Part shown: in pieces, positions 1-7,380 of the stretch
Layout: each line of letters begins with the position of its first letter
How positions within the stretch are numbered: the first letter of the stretch is position 1
Virus record (IMG/VR): IMGVR_UViG_3300015202_000020
Location: 1-42,607 of that record
Length of the DNA: 42,607 nucleotides
Reading direction: 5' to 3' (one strand)
Source of the DNA: a virus
Translations under genes and position numbers: made by a program
The notes under the pieces: generated by a model
Databases searched by the model: none
Told to the model about the DNA's origin: nothing
What the model saw: only the letters and a program-made list of their open reading frames with translations

Positions 1-1
1 T

Positions 2-505
2 GGGGGGGGGCATGACGCTATGAGTTGCGATTTACTCGATACAGAGCGTTTTGGGCATCACTACAAGGGTGATATTCGTGACGTGATTAACGAAGGATGG
101 GATTTGATGATAGCCCACCCACCATGCACACATTTATCCGTCAGCGGTGCGCGTCACTTTGCTGCAAAACAGGCCAGCGGTGTGCAACAGGAAGCATTGG
201 AATTCGTGCGTTTCTTAATGGGCGCAAATATTCCCATGATTGCCATTGAAAACCCTATCAGCATCATCAGCAGCAAAATTCGCAAGCCTGACCAGATTAT
301 CCAGCCTTGGCAGTTCGGTCACGGCGAAACAAAAGCAACGTGCCTATGGTTGAAAGGATTGCCGTTGCTGATGCCAACAAACATTGTTGACGGGCGTGAA
401 GCGCGAATTCACAAAATGCCACCCAGCCCGACCAGGTGGAAAGAGCGAAGTCGAACATTCACCGGCATTGGTCAAGCTATGGCCGATCAATGGGGGCTTG
501 CATGA
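2..505 (+). CDS. DNA methyltransferase-like phage protein, C-terminal part (5' end at other end of window)
   Basis: This is the C-terminal part of a phage protein usually annotated as a cytosine DNA methyltransferase-like protein. The frame is open from position 2. It carries the PPC-type motif HPPCTHLSVSG, then IENP and the late motif GETKATCLWL that are typical of this family. The N-terminal ten residues (MKVLIACEYSG-type start) lie at 42577-42607. The first bases are a run of nine G, probably an assembly-end artefact, and a direct join of the two ends would be out of frame. The stop overlaps the NinB start (ATGA). The PPCT variant is not the classic PPCQ, so catalytic activity is an inference. 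Confidence 0.75.
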   Translation, partial: GGGHDAMSCDLLDTERFGHHYKGDIRDVINEGWDLMIAHPPCTHLSVSGARHFAAKQASGVQQEALEFVRFLMGANIPMIAIENPISIISSKIRKPDQIIQPWQFGHGETKATCLWLKGLPLLMPTNIVDGREARIHKMPPSPTRWKERSRTFTGIGQAMADQWGLA

Positions 506-993
506 TTGACCGTCAAGAATACCCAACCCGGAAAATATTTATCAGCAGTGCTCACCATAAAGGCATTGCTTCAACCGTTCTGATGAACCTGCCTGTCGAT
601 GTGAATAAACCGCTTCTGATAACCATCAGCGAAGCACCGAAGCCACGGAATCTTTCACAGAATGCACTTCTATGGGCTGGTGCGCTGAAAGATATTTCAG
701 AACAGGTTTATGTCAATGGCCACACGTTTTCCGCTGAAGTCTGGCACGAATACCTGAAGGAAAAATTCTTGCCAGATGAAACCAGTATGTCTGAAGAAAA
801 TCAGCATAAATACCTGAAGCAGGATTACAAAAAATATGTTGACCTTCCAGACGGTAGAAGGCGGCTTGTTGGCTCGACCACTGAATTGACCGTCAAGGGC
901 TTCGCCCTGTACATGCAGGAAATTGAAGCGTGGGGCGCAACTGAACACGGCGTGATGTATCACGCTAACCCTAACCAGTACGAAGGAAATTAA
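502..993 (+). CDS. ninB: NinB-like recombination mediator
   Basis: 163-residue protein of the NinB/YbcN (lambda Orf) family, which helps load recombinases onto single-stranded DNA covered by SSB. The family pattern is visible in the central segment RNLSQNALLWAGALKDISEQ and in the later GHTFSAEVWHEYLKE and STTELTVKGFALYM. The start at 502 gives an ATGA overlap with the upstream stop, so it is preferred over a longer in-frame start at 436 inside the previous gene. An ERF annealing protein and an SSB are encoded in the opposite early operon and are likely partners. Confidence 0.85.
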   Translation: MIDRQEYPTRKIFISSAHHKGIASTVLMNLPVDVNKPLLITISEAPKPRNLSQNALLWAGALKDISEQVYVNGHTFSAEVWHEYLKEKFLPDETSMSEENQHKYLKQDYKKYVDLPDGRRRLVGSTTELTVKGFALYMQEIEAWGATEHGVMYHANPNQYEGN

Positions 994-1643
994 TGAACTA
1001 TTACCAGCACCACATAGGCGACTTTGACAAGGCAACGCGGCATTTAACGCGCCTTGAACGGTCAATTTATCGTGACTTGATTGAACTTTATTACGACATT
1101 GAAAGGCCGTTGCCAAATGATTTGCCGTGGATTTGCAGAAAAATCATTGCAAATTCCAACGACGAAGCAACGTGTGTTGAACGGATGTTGAACGAGTTTT
1201 TTAACTTAGAGGCAAATGAAGGGGTGCATTCAAGGTGTGAAAATGAAATTTATAAATATCACAACTCCACAAGTCAAAAGGCTGCTGCTGGCCGGGCTTC
1301 GGCGCTTAAAAAATCGGAAAAACAGCAGCAAACGATTGACGCACGTTCAACAAACGTTGAACAGCTGTTGAACGGGTGTGCAACTAACCAAGAACCAATA
1401 ACCAATAACCATAAACCAATAACCAATAAGAAGCAAAAGACAGTTACGCCTTCGGCTTCACTTTTTGTTTTTCCTGAAGGCTTCCCGGTTGATGAATGGG
1501 ACGCTTTCGTTGAAATGCGCAAGGCGGCAAAAAAGGCCATGACTGACCATGCAAAAGAACAGTTAAGTAGTAGCCAAGAGGCGCAGAGCTTATTTCGCAC
1601 TCGTGTACTGATTCCATTTCATCAGGCCGAGGTGGAAGCATGA
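993..1643 (+). CDS. DUF1376 (YdaU-like) replication-associated protein
   Basis: 216 residues. The N-terminus (MNYYQHHIGDFDKATRHLTR, then LERSIYRDLIELYYDIERPL) is the DUF1376 winged-helix domain found in phage replication regions. A polar linker rich in Asn, Pro and Ile follows (about residues 110-150). Near residues 163-190 comes a segment (EWDAFVEMRKAAKKAMTDH) that is repeated in the replication protein at 2657. After AKEQL it diverges into a tail with no resemblance to its paralogue, suggesting recombination or truncation. The start is a TAATG junction with ninB, and the 3' end overlaps the next gene by ATGA. Confidence 0.8.
   Translation: MNYYQHHIGDFDKATRHLTRLERSIYRDLIELYYDIERPLPNDLPWICRKIIANSNDEATCVERMLNEFFNLEANEGVHSRCENEIYKYHNSTSQKAAAGRASALKKSEKQQQTIDARSTNVEQLLNGCATNQEPITNNHKPITNKKQKTVTPSASLFVFPEGFPVDEWDAFVEMRKAAKKAMTDHAKEQLSSSQEAQSLFRTRVLIPFHQAEVEA
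1175..1379 (+). repeat. Iteron-like TGTTGAACG repeats in the DUF1376 gene
   Basis: The core GTTGAAC occurs in direct orientation near 1177, 1189, 1354 and 1367, and inverted (GTTCAAC) near 1345. A separate AACCAATA/ACCAATA tandem lies just downstream, about 1389-1430. Clustered short repeats inside a replication gene resemble origin iterons, as in lambda O, but they could also reflect the low-complexity linker. Confidence 0.35.
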
Positions 1644-2323
1644 AGCCAGTAATCATAGGCGAATGCCAACTGTATTTAGGTGACTGCATGGATATTCTGC
1701 CGACATTGCCTAGGGTTGATGCGGTTATTACAGACCCTCCGTATGGGATGAGCTTTCAAAGCAATCACCGCATAGAGAAGCACTTAAAGATTGCAAATGA
1801 TGACACCGCAGACATTGCCTGCGCGGTGATTGATTGGGCTATAAAAAACACGGCGCACAGCGTTTATGCCTTCGGTCGTTGGGACAACATCAAGGACTAT
1901 CCAAAGCCTAAGAGTCTGGTTACGTGGGTAAAGAACAATTGGAGCATGGGCGACCTATACCATGAACACGCCAGGCAAACAGAGGTCGCTTTTTTCTATG
2001 CTGGTGCAAATCACACATTTCCAGAAGGCAGGCCGACTGACGTAATTAGCTACGCAAGGACTAAAAACGAATTTCATCCAACTGAAAAGCCTGTCGGCTT
2101 GATGCTCCAGTTCATCAAGTGGACTGTCGGAACCATCCTAGACCCCTTCATGGGAAGCGGCACAACAGGCGTAGCAGCCGTACAGCTAGGCCGTAAATTC
2201 ATAGGCATAGAAAGAGAGCCTAAATACTTTGACATAGCCTGCAAGCGTATTGATCAAGCCTATTCACAGGGACAGTTATTCGAGCCTGCAAAGATTGTTC
2301 AGGTACAGGAGACGCTGATATGA
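1640..2323 (+). CDS. Site-specific DNA methyltransferase (N6-adenine/N4-cytosine)
   Basis: 227 residues. Motif IV DPPYGMSF lies near residues 33-40 and the SAM-binding motif I DPFMGSGTTGVAA near 166-178. Motif IV precedes motif I, which is the beta-type order. HPTEKPVGLMLQFI is the typical segment just before motif I. It methylates adenine or N4-cytosine in a short site, probably to shield phage DNA from host restriction. No partner restriction enzyme is seen nearby. It overlaps both neighbours by four bases, so it is translationally coupled in the early operon. Confidence 0.88.
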   Translation: MKPVIIGECQLYLGDCMDILPTLPRVDAVITDPPYGMSFQSNHRIEKHLKIANDDTADIACAVIDWAIKNTAHSVYAFGRWDNIKDYPKPKSLVTWVKNNWSMGDLYHEHARQTEVAFFYAGANHTFPEGRPTDVISYARTKNEFHPTEKPVGLMLQFIKWTVGTILDPFMGSGTTGVAAVQLGRKFIGIEREPKYFDIACKRIDQAYSQGQLFEPAKIVQVQETLI

Positions 2324-2664
2324 AACGCTCATACATCAAATCCAAGCCCCGCAAAACGTCTGCAATACGCATATCTGCGCGTAATCAGGATTGCACCCTT
2401 CGCTTCGACCAGATATGCAATTTCAACCCTGAAACAACGGTGCTATGCCATTCAAATCACGGCGTTGATGGTTTGGGTATGGGAATTAAATCGAGCGACC
2501 TACGCGCCTGTTTTGGCTGTTCTAGCTGCCATGACATTTTGGACTCTCGCGCACCAAGCTGGTTTAGCAAAGATCAGATAGATCACATATTTGAAAACGC
2601 AGTGTCAAAAACACACATCATCCTTAAACGGATGGGATTGATTGAGGATGATGCAAATGATTAA
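2320..2664 (+). CDS. YbcO-like (DUF1364) putative nuclease
   Basis: 114 residues matching the DUF1364/YbcO family: CTLRFDQICNFNPETTVLCH in the first half, then the cysteine-rich CFGCSSCHDILDSR. The family is a zinc-binding HNH-like nuclease fold found in lambdoid nin regions. The Cys and His pairs (C-N, VLCH, CSSCHD) are candidate metal ligands. It starts in an ATGA overlap with the methylase stop. Its exact substrate is unknown. Confidence 0.8.
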   Translation: MKRSYIKSKPRKTSAIRISARNQDCTLRFDQICNFNPETTVLCHSNHGVDGLGMGIKSSDLRACFGCSSCHDILDSRAPSWFSKDQIDHIFENAVSKTHIILKRMGLIEDDAND

Positions 2665-3430
2665 CCCTTGGTTTCGGCTCTATTCGGAATTCGCCAATGA
2701 CCCGAAAGTGCAAAGCATGGCAGAACACATGCAACGCAGATTAATAATGGTGTTCTGCTTACGTTCTTGTGACGTTCTTGTGACGTTGTGTGACGAAGAT
2801 ATAGCTTTTCAACTCAGAATTTCTGCTGAAGATTTGCAGGAAACAAAAGCGTTATTTATGAAAAAAGGCTTCGTTGGTGATGATTGGGAAGTATTGAACT
2901 GGGAAGCCCGGCAATTTGTATCTGACAGCAGTTCTCATAGGACAAAGCTTTACCGTGAACGTCAAAAGCTGAAGAAATTGAACGAAGGGAACGACATGGA
3001 AGCGTCACAAGAACGTCACAGTGACGCCCCAGATACAGATACAGATACAGATACAGATACAGATACAGATACAGATAAAAACAAGGCAAAGAAAAAATCA
3101 GCGCCTTCGGCTTTTGTCTTGCATGAACTAATTCCTGTTGAAGAATGGAATGCTTTTGTGGATATGCGGAAGGCGGCAAAAAAGAAGATGACTGACCATG
3201 CAAAAGAACTGATGGTTAAAAAGCTTTTGGGATTTGCTGGCGCTGGTTATGACGTGAAGGCGATTTTGAATGCTTCAATCATGGGTGGGTGGTCTGGTGT
3301 GTACGAACCGAAGGTGAAACCCGTGGTGGCTGGTTCTGTCGGTTCCAAGCTTGGTGTTCATGGTCAGGCAACAGCAGAGAACGCGAAAAGGTTTATTGAA
3401 AGTATGCAGGCTAACGGGGGTAATTCATGA
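2657..3430 (+). CDS. Phage replication initiation protein
   Basis: 258 residues from ATG 2657, chosen because GAGG sits about nine bases upstream (in-frame alternatives at 2648 and 2651). The N-terminus (INPWFRLYSEFANDPKVQSM) is typical of lambdoid O-like initiators with a winged-helix DNA-binding domain. An Asp-Thr repeat linker follows at about residues 126-139. The C-terminal domain is IPVEEWNAFVDMRKAAKKKM plus LLGFAGAGYDVKAILNASIMGGW. It probably binds the origin, which may be inside this gene, and recruits helicase with the downstream DUF6475 protein. The same C-terminal segment is partly duplicated in the DUF1376 gene. Confidence 0.8.
   Translation: MINPWFRLYSEFANDPKVQSMAEHMQRRLIMVFCLRSCDVLVTLCDEDIAFQLRISAEDLQETKALFMKKGFVGDDWEVLNWEARQFVSDSSSHRTKLYRERQKLKKLNEGNDMEASQERHSDAPDTDTDTDTDTDTDTDKNKAKKKSAPSAFVLHELIPVEEWNAFVDMRKAAKKKMTDHAKELMVKKLLGFAGAGYDVKAILNASIMGGWSGVYEPKVKPVVAGSVGSKLGVHGQATAENAKRFIESMQANGGNS
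2761..2795 (+). repeat. Direct 11-bp repeats, candidate origin iterons
   Basis: ACGTTCTTGTG occurs twice back to back (2761-2771 and 2772-2782), followed by a degenerate third unit ACGTTGTG. A perfect reverse-complement copy (CACAAGAACGT) lies at 3006-3016 in the same gene. This arrangement inside a replication initiator gene suggests an origin. That is inference. Confidence 0.4.
3032..3077 (+). repeat. (GATACA)7 tandem repeat encoding an Asp-Thr linker
   Basis: There are seven perfect GATACA copies at 3032-3073 plus a partial eighth. The unit is six bases, so copy-number change keeps the reading frame and alters only the length of the Asp-Thr hinge between the two domains of the initiator. 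Confidence 0.9.
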
Positions 3431-4068
3431 TTGAAAGCGATTTAAGCCGTTTTGCTTCAATCCTTACGGGTGTATCGGACTATTACGGGAAAACCCTTTC
3501 AGACGGTGTTTTGCGCCTTTACTGGGAAGGTTTGAAGCAATACGACATGCAAGCGGTTGAACAATCACTTTGGAAGCACACGCAAAACCCGGACAACGGG
3601 CAGTTCATGCCGAAGATTTCAGACGTGACCCGGATGATTCAGGGCACAACGTCAGATTCAGCATTGAACGCATGGGCGAAGGTTGACAAGGCAATCAGGC
3701 TGGTCGGCACATACCGTGATGTGATTTTCGATGATGCATTGATTCACCGGGTGATTTACGACATGGGCGGCTGGGTCGGTCTCGGTCAGAAACAAGAATC
3801 AGACTGGCCTTTCGTTGCGAAGGAATTTGAAAACCGTTATCGGGGCTACAAATCCCGCAATGAAATTCCTGAATATCAACCAATCATCAAAGGTCTGGCG
3901 AATATGCACAACGAACGGGGCGGCTTTCAAATGCAAGAGCCTGTTTTGATCGGAAATGCGGAAGCGGCAAATCGGGTCAGGCTTGGCGGCACAAATCAAA
4001 CTCTGATTCAAATGCAATCCGTCAGCGATGCTCTGCCAGCAATCAACCCGCTGAAGCGTATCGCATGA
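3427..4068 (+). CDS. DUF6475-like replication accessory protein
   Basis: 213 residues resembling phage proteins placed after the initiator in replication operons. The recognisable pattern is LRLYWEGLKQYDMQAVEQSL, HTQNPDNGQFMPKISDV, then GGWVGLG and DWPFVAKEFENRYRGY. By position (after the O-like initiator, ATGA overlap) it may be a helicase loader analogous to lambda P, but no ATPase motif is visible, so that role is inferred from context only. Confidence 0.7.
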   Translation: MIESDLSRFASILTGVSDYYGKTLSDGVLRLYWEGLKQYDMQAVEQSLWKHTQNPDNGQFMPKISDVTRMIQGTTSDSALNAWAKVDKAIRLVGTYRDVIFDDALIHRVIYDMGGWVGLGQKQESDWPFVAKEFENRYRGYKSRNEIPEYQPIIKGLANMHNERGGFQMQEPVLIGNAEAANRVRLGGTNQTLIQMQSVSDALPAINPLKRIA

Positions 4069-4292
4069 CCTGCACATGCCAGAACCCGTTTGACGGGCGC
4101 ATAACAATGCCTGTTGGCCGTGATGGTGTGTGGCGCGAATGCTGCCAGTTGCGTCACCTGGCTGACATGCCACTTGCAAGCATCAGGGAAGAACAAAAGA
4201 AGCACAGTGACGACGACTGGTTGATTTTAAGGCCAAAGATTCAGGCAACACGGTTGAAACTGTTTAACGAAATTCACAAATTAAGGAAATGA
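4065..4292 (+). CDS. Small cysteine-containing hypothetical protein
   Basis: 75 residues, function not recognised. The first third has a CTCQNP and a later CC pair (RECCQLRHL), possible metal ligands. The rest is helical and charged. It overlaps the previous gene and the next gene by ATGA, so it is co-translated within the replication block. Confidence 0.7.
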   Translation: MTCTCQNPFDGRITMPVGRDGVWRECCQLRHLADMPLASIREEQKKHSDDDWLILRPKIQATRLKLFNEIHKLRK

Positions 4293-4675
4293 AAATAATG
4301 AGTAACAAACAGAAAACGACTTTTACCGAATTTGATGTTTTGGCGATGATTCAAGAATCACCACGCAAGCACTTCAGTCGAAAGATGATTGCGAGTGAAT
4401 TTGATTGCACGCATGTGACTGCTGGTAAATGGTTGCAGTCTCTCGCTGATTCTGGGCTGATTGATTCCTACATTGAATTCGGTGTGTGGAAATATTTTGC
4501 AATCGTTGAACAGGGCGAACCTGAAGATGATGCGCCGATTGTGCGGCCACGCTCAAACACATCAAGCCCTTTGAACCGGCAGAACTTCGGAATGGTATAT
4601 GACAGGATTCGACGCGATGCGCCATTGATAACGCTTGGAACCGCGTTCGAAGTTTCACCGTACTGGGCTGCCTGA
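4289..4675 (+). CDS. Winged-helix DNA-binding protein
   Basis: 128 residues. Residues about 10-60 look like a helix-turn-helix of winged type: KHFSRKMIASEFDCTHVTAG, then KWLQSLADSGLIDSYIEFGV. The C-terminal half is polar and probably flexible. ATG 4289 overlaps the upstream stop. A second ATG at 4298 also has a suitable AAGGA upstream and may be the true start. A regulatory or replication-accessory role is likely, with the target unknown. Confidence 0.7.
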   Translation: MKIMSNKQKTTFTEFDVLAMIQESPRKHFSRKMIASEFDCTHVTAGKWLQSLADSGLIDSYIEFGVWKYFAIVEQGEPEDDAPIVRPRSNTSSPLNRQNFGMVYDRIRRDAPLITLGTAFEVSPYWAA

Positions 4676-5217
4676 TGTTGCAACAACGAACACGGAAATG
4701 CATTATCAAGGGCTGCACCAATCGTTTTACACGCAGGTCAATCACACACAAAGTCTGTAGCCCTAAGTGCGCGGCAACTCTGGCGCAGTCAATGCGGATT
4801 GAAAAGGAGAAAAAGGAAATTGCAGTTAGACGTGAACAGATCAAATCACGCAGTACGCATTTGATGGAATGTCAGACGGTGTTCAATCGGTTTATACGGT
4901 TGCGTGACGAAGCACTGCCATGCATAAGCTGCCAGAGGCACCACGCAGGCCAGTATCACGCCGGTCATTATTTGGCGGTTGGAATTCATCCTGAACTACG
5001 GTTCGATGAATTGAATGTGCATAAGCAATGCAGTGTTTGCAATAACCATTTATCCGGCAATAAGATTGAGTATCGAAAAAATCTGATTATCAAAATGGGG
5101 ATTGAGGTAGTCGAATATTTGGAAGGTAAGCACGAAGCGAAGAAGTACACGATTGTTGAAATAGTGAATTTAAAACTGGTTTATAAATTAAAAATAAAGG
5201 AATTAAAAAATGATTGA
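4675..5217 (+). CDS. ninG: NinG (Rap) recombination nuclease
   Basis: 180 residues matching NinG. An N-terminal zinc-finger-like part (KCIIKGCTNRFTRRSITHKV then CSPKC) is followed by a coiled region, then the HNH-like core CISCQRHHAGQYHAGHYLAV and VHKQCSVCNNHLSGNKIEYR. Lambda Rap/NinG is a branch-specific endonuclease that trims recombination intermediates. The start forms a TGATG junction with the previous stop. Codons near the 3' end are very A-rich. Confidence 0.88.
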   Translation: MLQQRTRKCIIKGCTNRFTRRSITHKVCSPKCAATLAQSMRIEKEKKEIAVRREQIKSRSTHLMECQTVFNRFIRLRDEALPCISCQRHHAGQYHAGHYLAVGIHPELRFDELNVHKQCSVCNNHLSGNKIEYRKNLIIKMGIEVVEYLEGKHEAKKYTIVEIVNLKLVYKLKIKELKND

Positions 5218-5704
5218 AATTAACGATGACAACATCACTGAAATTTTTCCACCAATTAAGCGCGAGGCAATGACAAAGCAAGATTTTATTAATCATGCTC
5301 ACGACGCTTGCAGCGGCCTAACTAAGGGCGGTGATGCACAAAAAACGATTGGTGATGTGAATAGTGATGAAAGGGGAAGTGGTGCCCGGTTCAATAATGG
5401 AAAGCCTGATTATTCTTTGATTCCAATGTTTACATTGGCTGATGAAGCGCGGGTGTGGGAATATGGTAAAAATAAATATGCTGCTTGGAACTGGGCGAAG
5501 GGTCAGAATTGGTCAATTCCCTACGCTTGCGCTTTGCGCCACCTGGCAGCGTGGCAGGCCGGTGAAGTCAATGACCCAGAATCAGGGTTGCCACATATCG
5601 CACACGCAATGTGTAACTTAAGAATGATTGCCTTGTTTAGTAAAACATACCCTGAAGGCGATGACAGGGCGGTCAGTTGGCTTCTGGAGGCGTTGCATGA
5701 TTAG
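5210..5704 (+). CDS. dATP/dGTP diphosphohydrolase-like (DUF5664) protein
   Basis: 164 residues. The C-terminal 105 residues match the phage family annotated as dATP/dGTP diphosphohydrolase N-terminal or DUF5664: GARFNNGKPDYSLIPMFTL, EYGKNKYAAWNWAKG, ACALRHLAAWQAGE, then DPESGLPHIAHAMCNLRM. The regularly placed His, Glu and Asp residues suggest a MazG-like metal-dependent nucleotide hydrolase that adjusts dNTP pools. The N-terminal 50 residues are poorly conserved-looking. It overlaps ninG by eight bases and the next gene by eight bases. Confidence 0.75.
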   Translation: MIEINDDNITEIFPPIKREAMTKQDFINHAHDACSGLTKGGDAQKTIGDVNSDERGSGARFNNGKPDYSLIPMFTLADEARVWEYGKNKYAAWNWAKGQNWSIPYACALRHLAAWQAGEVNDPESGLPHIAHAMCNLRMIALFSKTYPEGDDRAVSWLLEALHD

Positions 5705-5891
5705 TCAGAGCGATATTTTAACAGGGGTGAGTTGGTGCCGCCGTTCAAAACGGTTTCAAGTTTCTTGCCTGGATGCTACCGGAAAGAGAAAATCGTTGGG
5801 TTATTTTGATGACTTGATGGAGGCTGCGTATGCTTACGCGGCTTACGCAAAAGAAAAACACGGTAAATTTTATAGGAAAGCATCAGCATGA
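5697..5891 (+). CDS. Small AP2-domain-like DNA-binding protein
   Basis: 64 residues, essentially one AP2 domain: GVSWCRRSKRFQVSC, then GKRKSLGYFDDLMEAAYAYA, then a KHGKFYRK ending. In phages AP2 domains often accompany HNH nucleases, but here the domain stands alone. The start at 5697 overlaps the previous stop, and upstream in-frame starts lie deep inside the previous gene. It probably binds DNA, target unknown. Confidence 0.72.
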   Translation: MISQSDILTGVSWCRRSKRFQVSCLDATGKRKSLGYFDDLMEAAYAYAAYAKEKHGKFYRKASA

Positions 5892-6154
5892 ATCAGACGA
5901 AAACACAGAGTTTCATTGAGGCGATGTTGAATACCTTTCTTGGGTATTTCATCAACCTTGCAGCGCAGCCGTTAATCTACGGCTTATTCGGCGTGACGTT
6001 CACCTTCAGTCAGAATATTTTGATAGGGCTGTGTTTCATGGTTATCAGCCTGATTCGAAGTTATGGAATTCGTCGGTGGTGCAATAAGTACCTCCATGAA
6101 TTCGCTGTGTATCTCGCCGGTCTGATTGGTGAGAGAAAAAATAAGGTGTCGTAA
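5888..6154 (+). CDS. Small membrane protein (DUF7220-like)
   Basis: 88 residues with two predicted membrane segments (about residues 16-38 and 41-60) and the conserved-looking pattern QSFIEAMLNTFLGYFINLAA ... FMVISLIRSYGIRRWCN. Proteins with this layout are common in phage early regions, function unknown. It is the last gene of the tightly overlapping early operon and starts in an ATGA overlap with the AP2 gene. Confidence 0.72.
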   Translation: MNQTKTQSFIEAMLNTFLGYFINLAAQPLIYGLFGVTFTFSQNILIGLCFMVISLIRSYGIRRWCNKYLHEFAVYLAGLIGERKNKVS

Positions 6155-6269
6155 ATTCACACAAAGTTATAAATATTTTGTTTTTAAGTGAACACAACGT
6201 GTAGCTGCTGGTGCTAACGTACATCTAAATCTTAACGGGGGCAAACGCTGTGAAGCGCTGCTAATAATT

Positions 6270-6752
6270 ATGGCGATTGGTGATAAGTACGTAGGTTCGG
6301 TCAGAACAAATAATTTAAAGGACGATTCCTTTAATCACAACACAGATGTTCTTGCGGCTGTGGCCCTGTCAGATGCTTTGTTCGGTTCTCTGATGTGGCG
6401 CTTCAAATACGCTGACGATAAAACAACCATCAATAAATTGCACCAGGTATTCATTCCGATTGTGGAAAAGCGTGCGCACGTTGACCGCTGGCCGTCAAAT
6501 GTATTTTCAGACCGGATTGCATACACTGCGTTGATGTACTGGGCATTTCCAAACTGCCCAAGCTGCACCGGAACAGGAAAAGACCGGGAACATGAAGAGT
6601 TTGAGTGTGGTGTATGTCACGGAAGTGCAAAGCGTGAAATTAACGAAAACAGCGCAATCAACAAGTATGTGAAAGAAATGGTTCTTGAACTGGGTTACAT
6701 GCTCGCTGAAGCAGAAGTGAATGCGCAGCGCAAAGTTGGTAGGTCAATCTAG
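6270..6752 (+). CDS. Q-like late antitermination protein
   Basis: 160 residues with a zinc-binding module CPSCTGTG ... CGVCHGSA near residues 97-130, as in lambdoid antitermination Q proteins and DnaJ-type zinc fingers. N-terminal residues 20-90 are helical. Position is the strongest argument: it is the last larger early gene before a consensus promoter (7319-7346) followed by a terminator (7744-7775) and then the whole late region. It would let RNA polymerase read through terminators. A 115-base gap precedes it, and the ribosome site before ATG 6270 is weak. Confidence 0.68.
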   Translation: MAIGDKYVGSVRTNNLKDDSFNHNTDVLAAVALSDALFGSLMWRFKYADDKTTINKLHQVFIPIVEKRAHVDRWPSNVFSDRIAYTALMYWAFPNCPSCTGTGKDREHEEFECGVCHGSAKREINENSAINKYVKEMVLELGYMLAEAEVNAQRKVGRSI

Positions 6753-6775
6753 GTTTAAATTTTAAAGGGGTGGTC

Positions 6776-6946
6776 ATGGCGGCTTTTGCAAAGCTTTTGA
6801 CATGGGTTTTTCTGTTGTTGCATTTGTTTGGTTGGATTGTTTGGCCGTGGTATTTTGTTCTGGCACCAATATTGATTTATGTGGCAATTTTCGTTATTCA
6901 TGGGTCATTTATTGAAATCAGTGACTCTCGTAAGCGCAGAATTTAG
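6776..6946 (+). CDS. Small membrane protein
   Basis: 56 residues: MAAFAKLLTWVFLLLHLFGW followed by further hydrophobic residues to about position 43, then a basic tail ending RKRRI. Two membrane segments or one hairpin are likely. AAGGGG lies seven bases before the start. Function not recognised. Confidence 0.6.
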   Translation: MAAFAKLLTWVFLLLHLFGWIVWPWYFVLAPILIYVAIFVIHGSFIEISDSRKRRI

Positions 6947-6955
6947 GGGGGTATT

Positions 6956-7153
6956 ATGATTTTTCAGAAAGTAGCTGACACACTGGACGAACTGCAAACC
7001 AAAGTCTCCATAATGGAACTTGAAAACATGCGACTTGTAAAGCGCAATGAGGAATTACAGGCCGACTTAACCATGTGCAATCTATATCGAAATGTTGATG
7101 CGTCACTTATCGCCAGGCTACGTACTGAAAATACAATGGTTCAAGATGCCTGA
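6956..7153 (+). CDS. Small coiled-coil protein
   Basis: 65 residues, almost entirely one amphipathic helix (ADTLDELQTKVSIMELENMR and on), so a coiled-coil oligomer is likely. A G-rich ribosome site (GGGGGG) stands just upstream. The stop overlaps the next gene by eight bases. Function not recognised. Confidence 0.6.
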   Translation: MIFQKVADTLDELQTKVSIMELENMRLVKRNEELQADLTMCNLYRNVDASLIARLRTENTMVQDA

Positions 7154-7322
7154 ATTTTTGATTGAGATTTTAGAAGGTGACGGCTGGGTGTCATTTCTCG
7201 ATAGGGGTTCAGAGGTGGTATGCCCAAATGAACCAGAGGCTGTTCGAATGCTGGCTGCACTTCACCAGCAAACGCTCGGCACCTATCGGGCGCTGCCAGT
7301 TGATGATTTTGATGTAGATTGA
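7146..7322 (+). CDS. Small acidic hypothetical protein
   Basis: 58 residues ending in DDFDVD, acidic throughout. The start at 7146 overlaps the previous coding end. The -35 box of the late promoter coincides with the last codons and stop of this gene. Function not recognised. Confidence 0.6.
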   Translation: MPEFLIEILEGDGWVSFLDRGSEVVCPNEPEAVRMLAALHQQTLGTYRALPVDDFDVD

Positions 7323-7346
7323 CAAGATTGCCTATAGTCGTATAAT
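7319..7346 (+). promoter_or_regulatory. Consensus sigma-70 promoter (late promoter, pR'-like)
   Basis: Perfect -35 TTGACA (7319-7324) and perfect -10 TATAAT (7341-7346) with a 16-base spacer. An inverted pair CCTATA (7331-7336) and TATAGG (7353-7358) brackets the -10 box. The promoter lies just after the Q-like gene cluster and before an untranslated region with an internal terminator, like lambda pR'. It should be active constitutively and need antitermination to reach late genes. Confidence 0.8.
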
Positions 7347-7380
7347 GGTTGTTATAGGTAGTCGATTTATTGCATTTCCA

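Noticed and set aside
697-1116. Minus-strand open frame across ninB and DUF1376 genes
   Set aside because: Antisense shadow of two genes that are joined by translational coupling on the plus strand.
3032-3077. CRISPR-like array
   Set aside because: The repeats are contiguous hexamers without spacers, inside a coding sequence.
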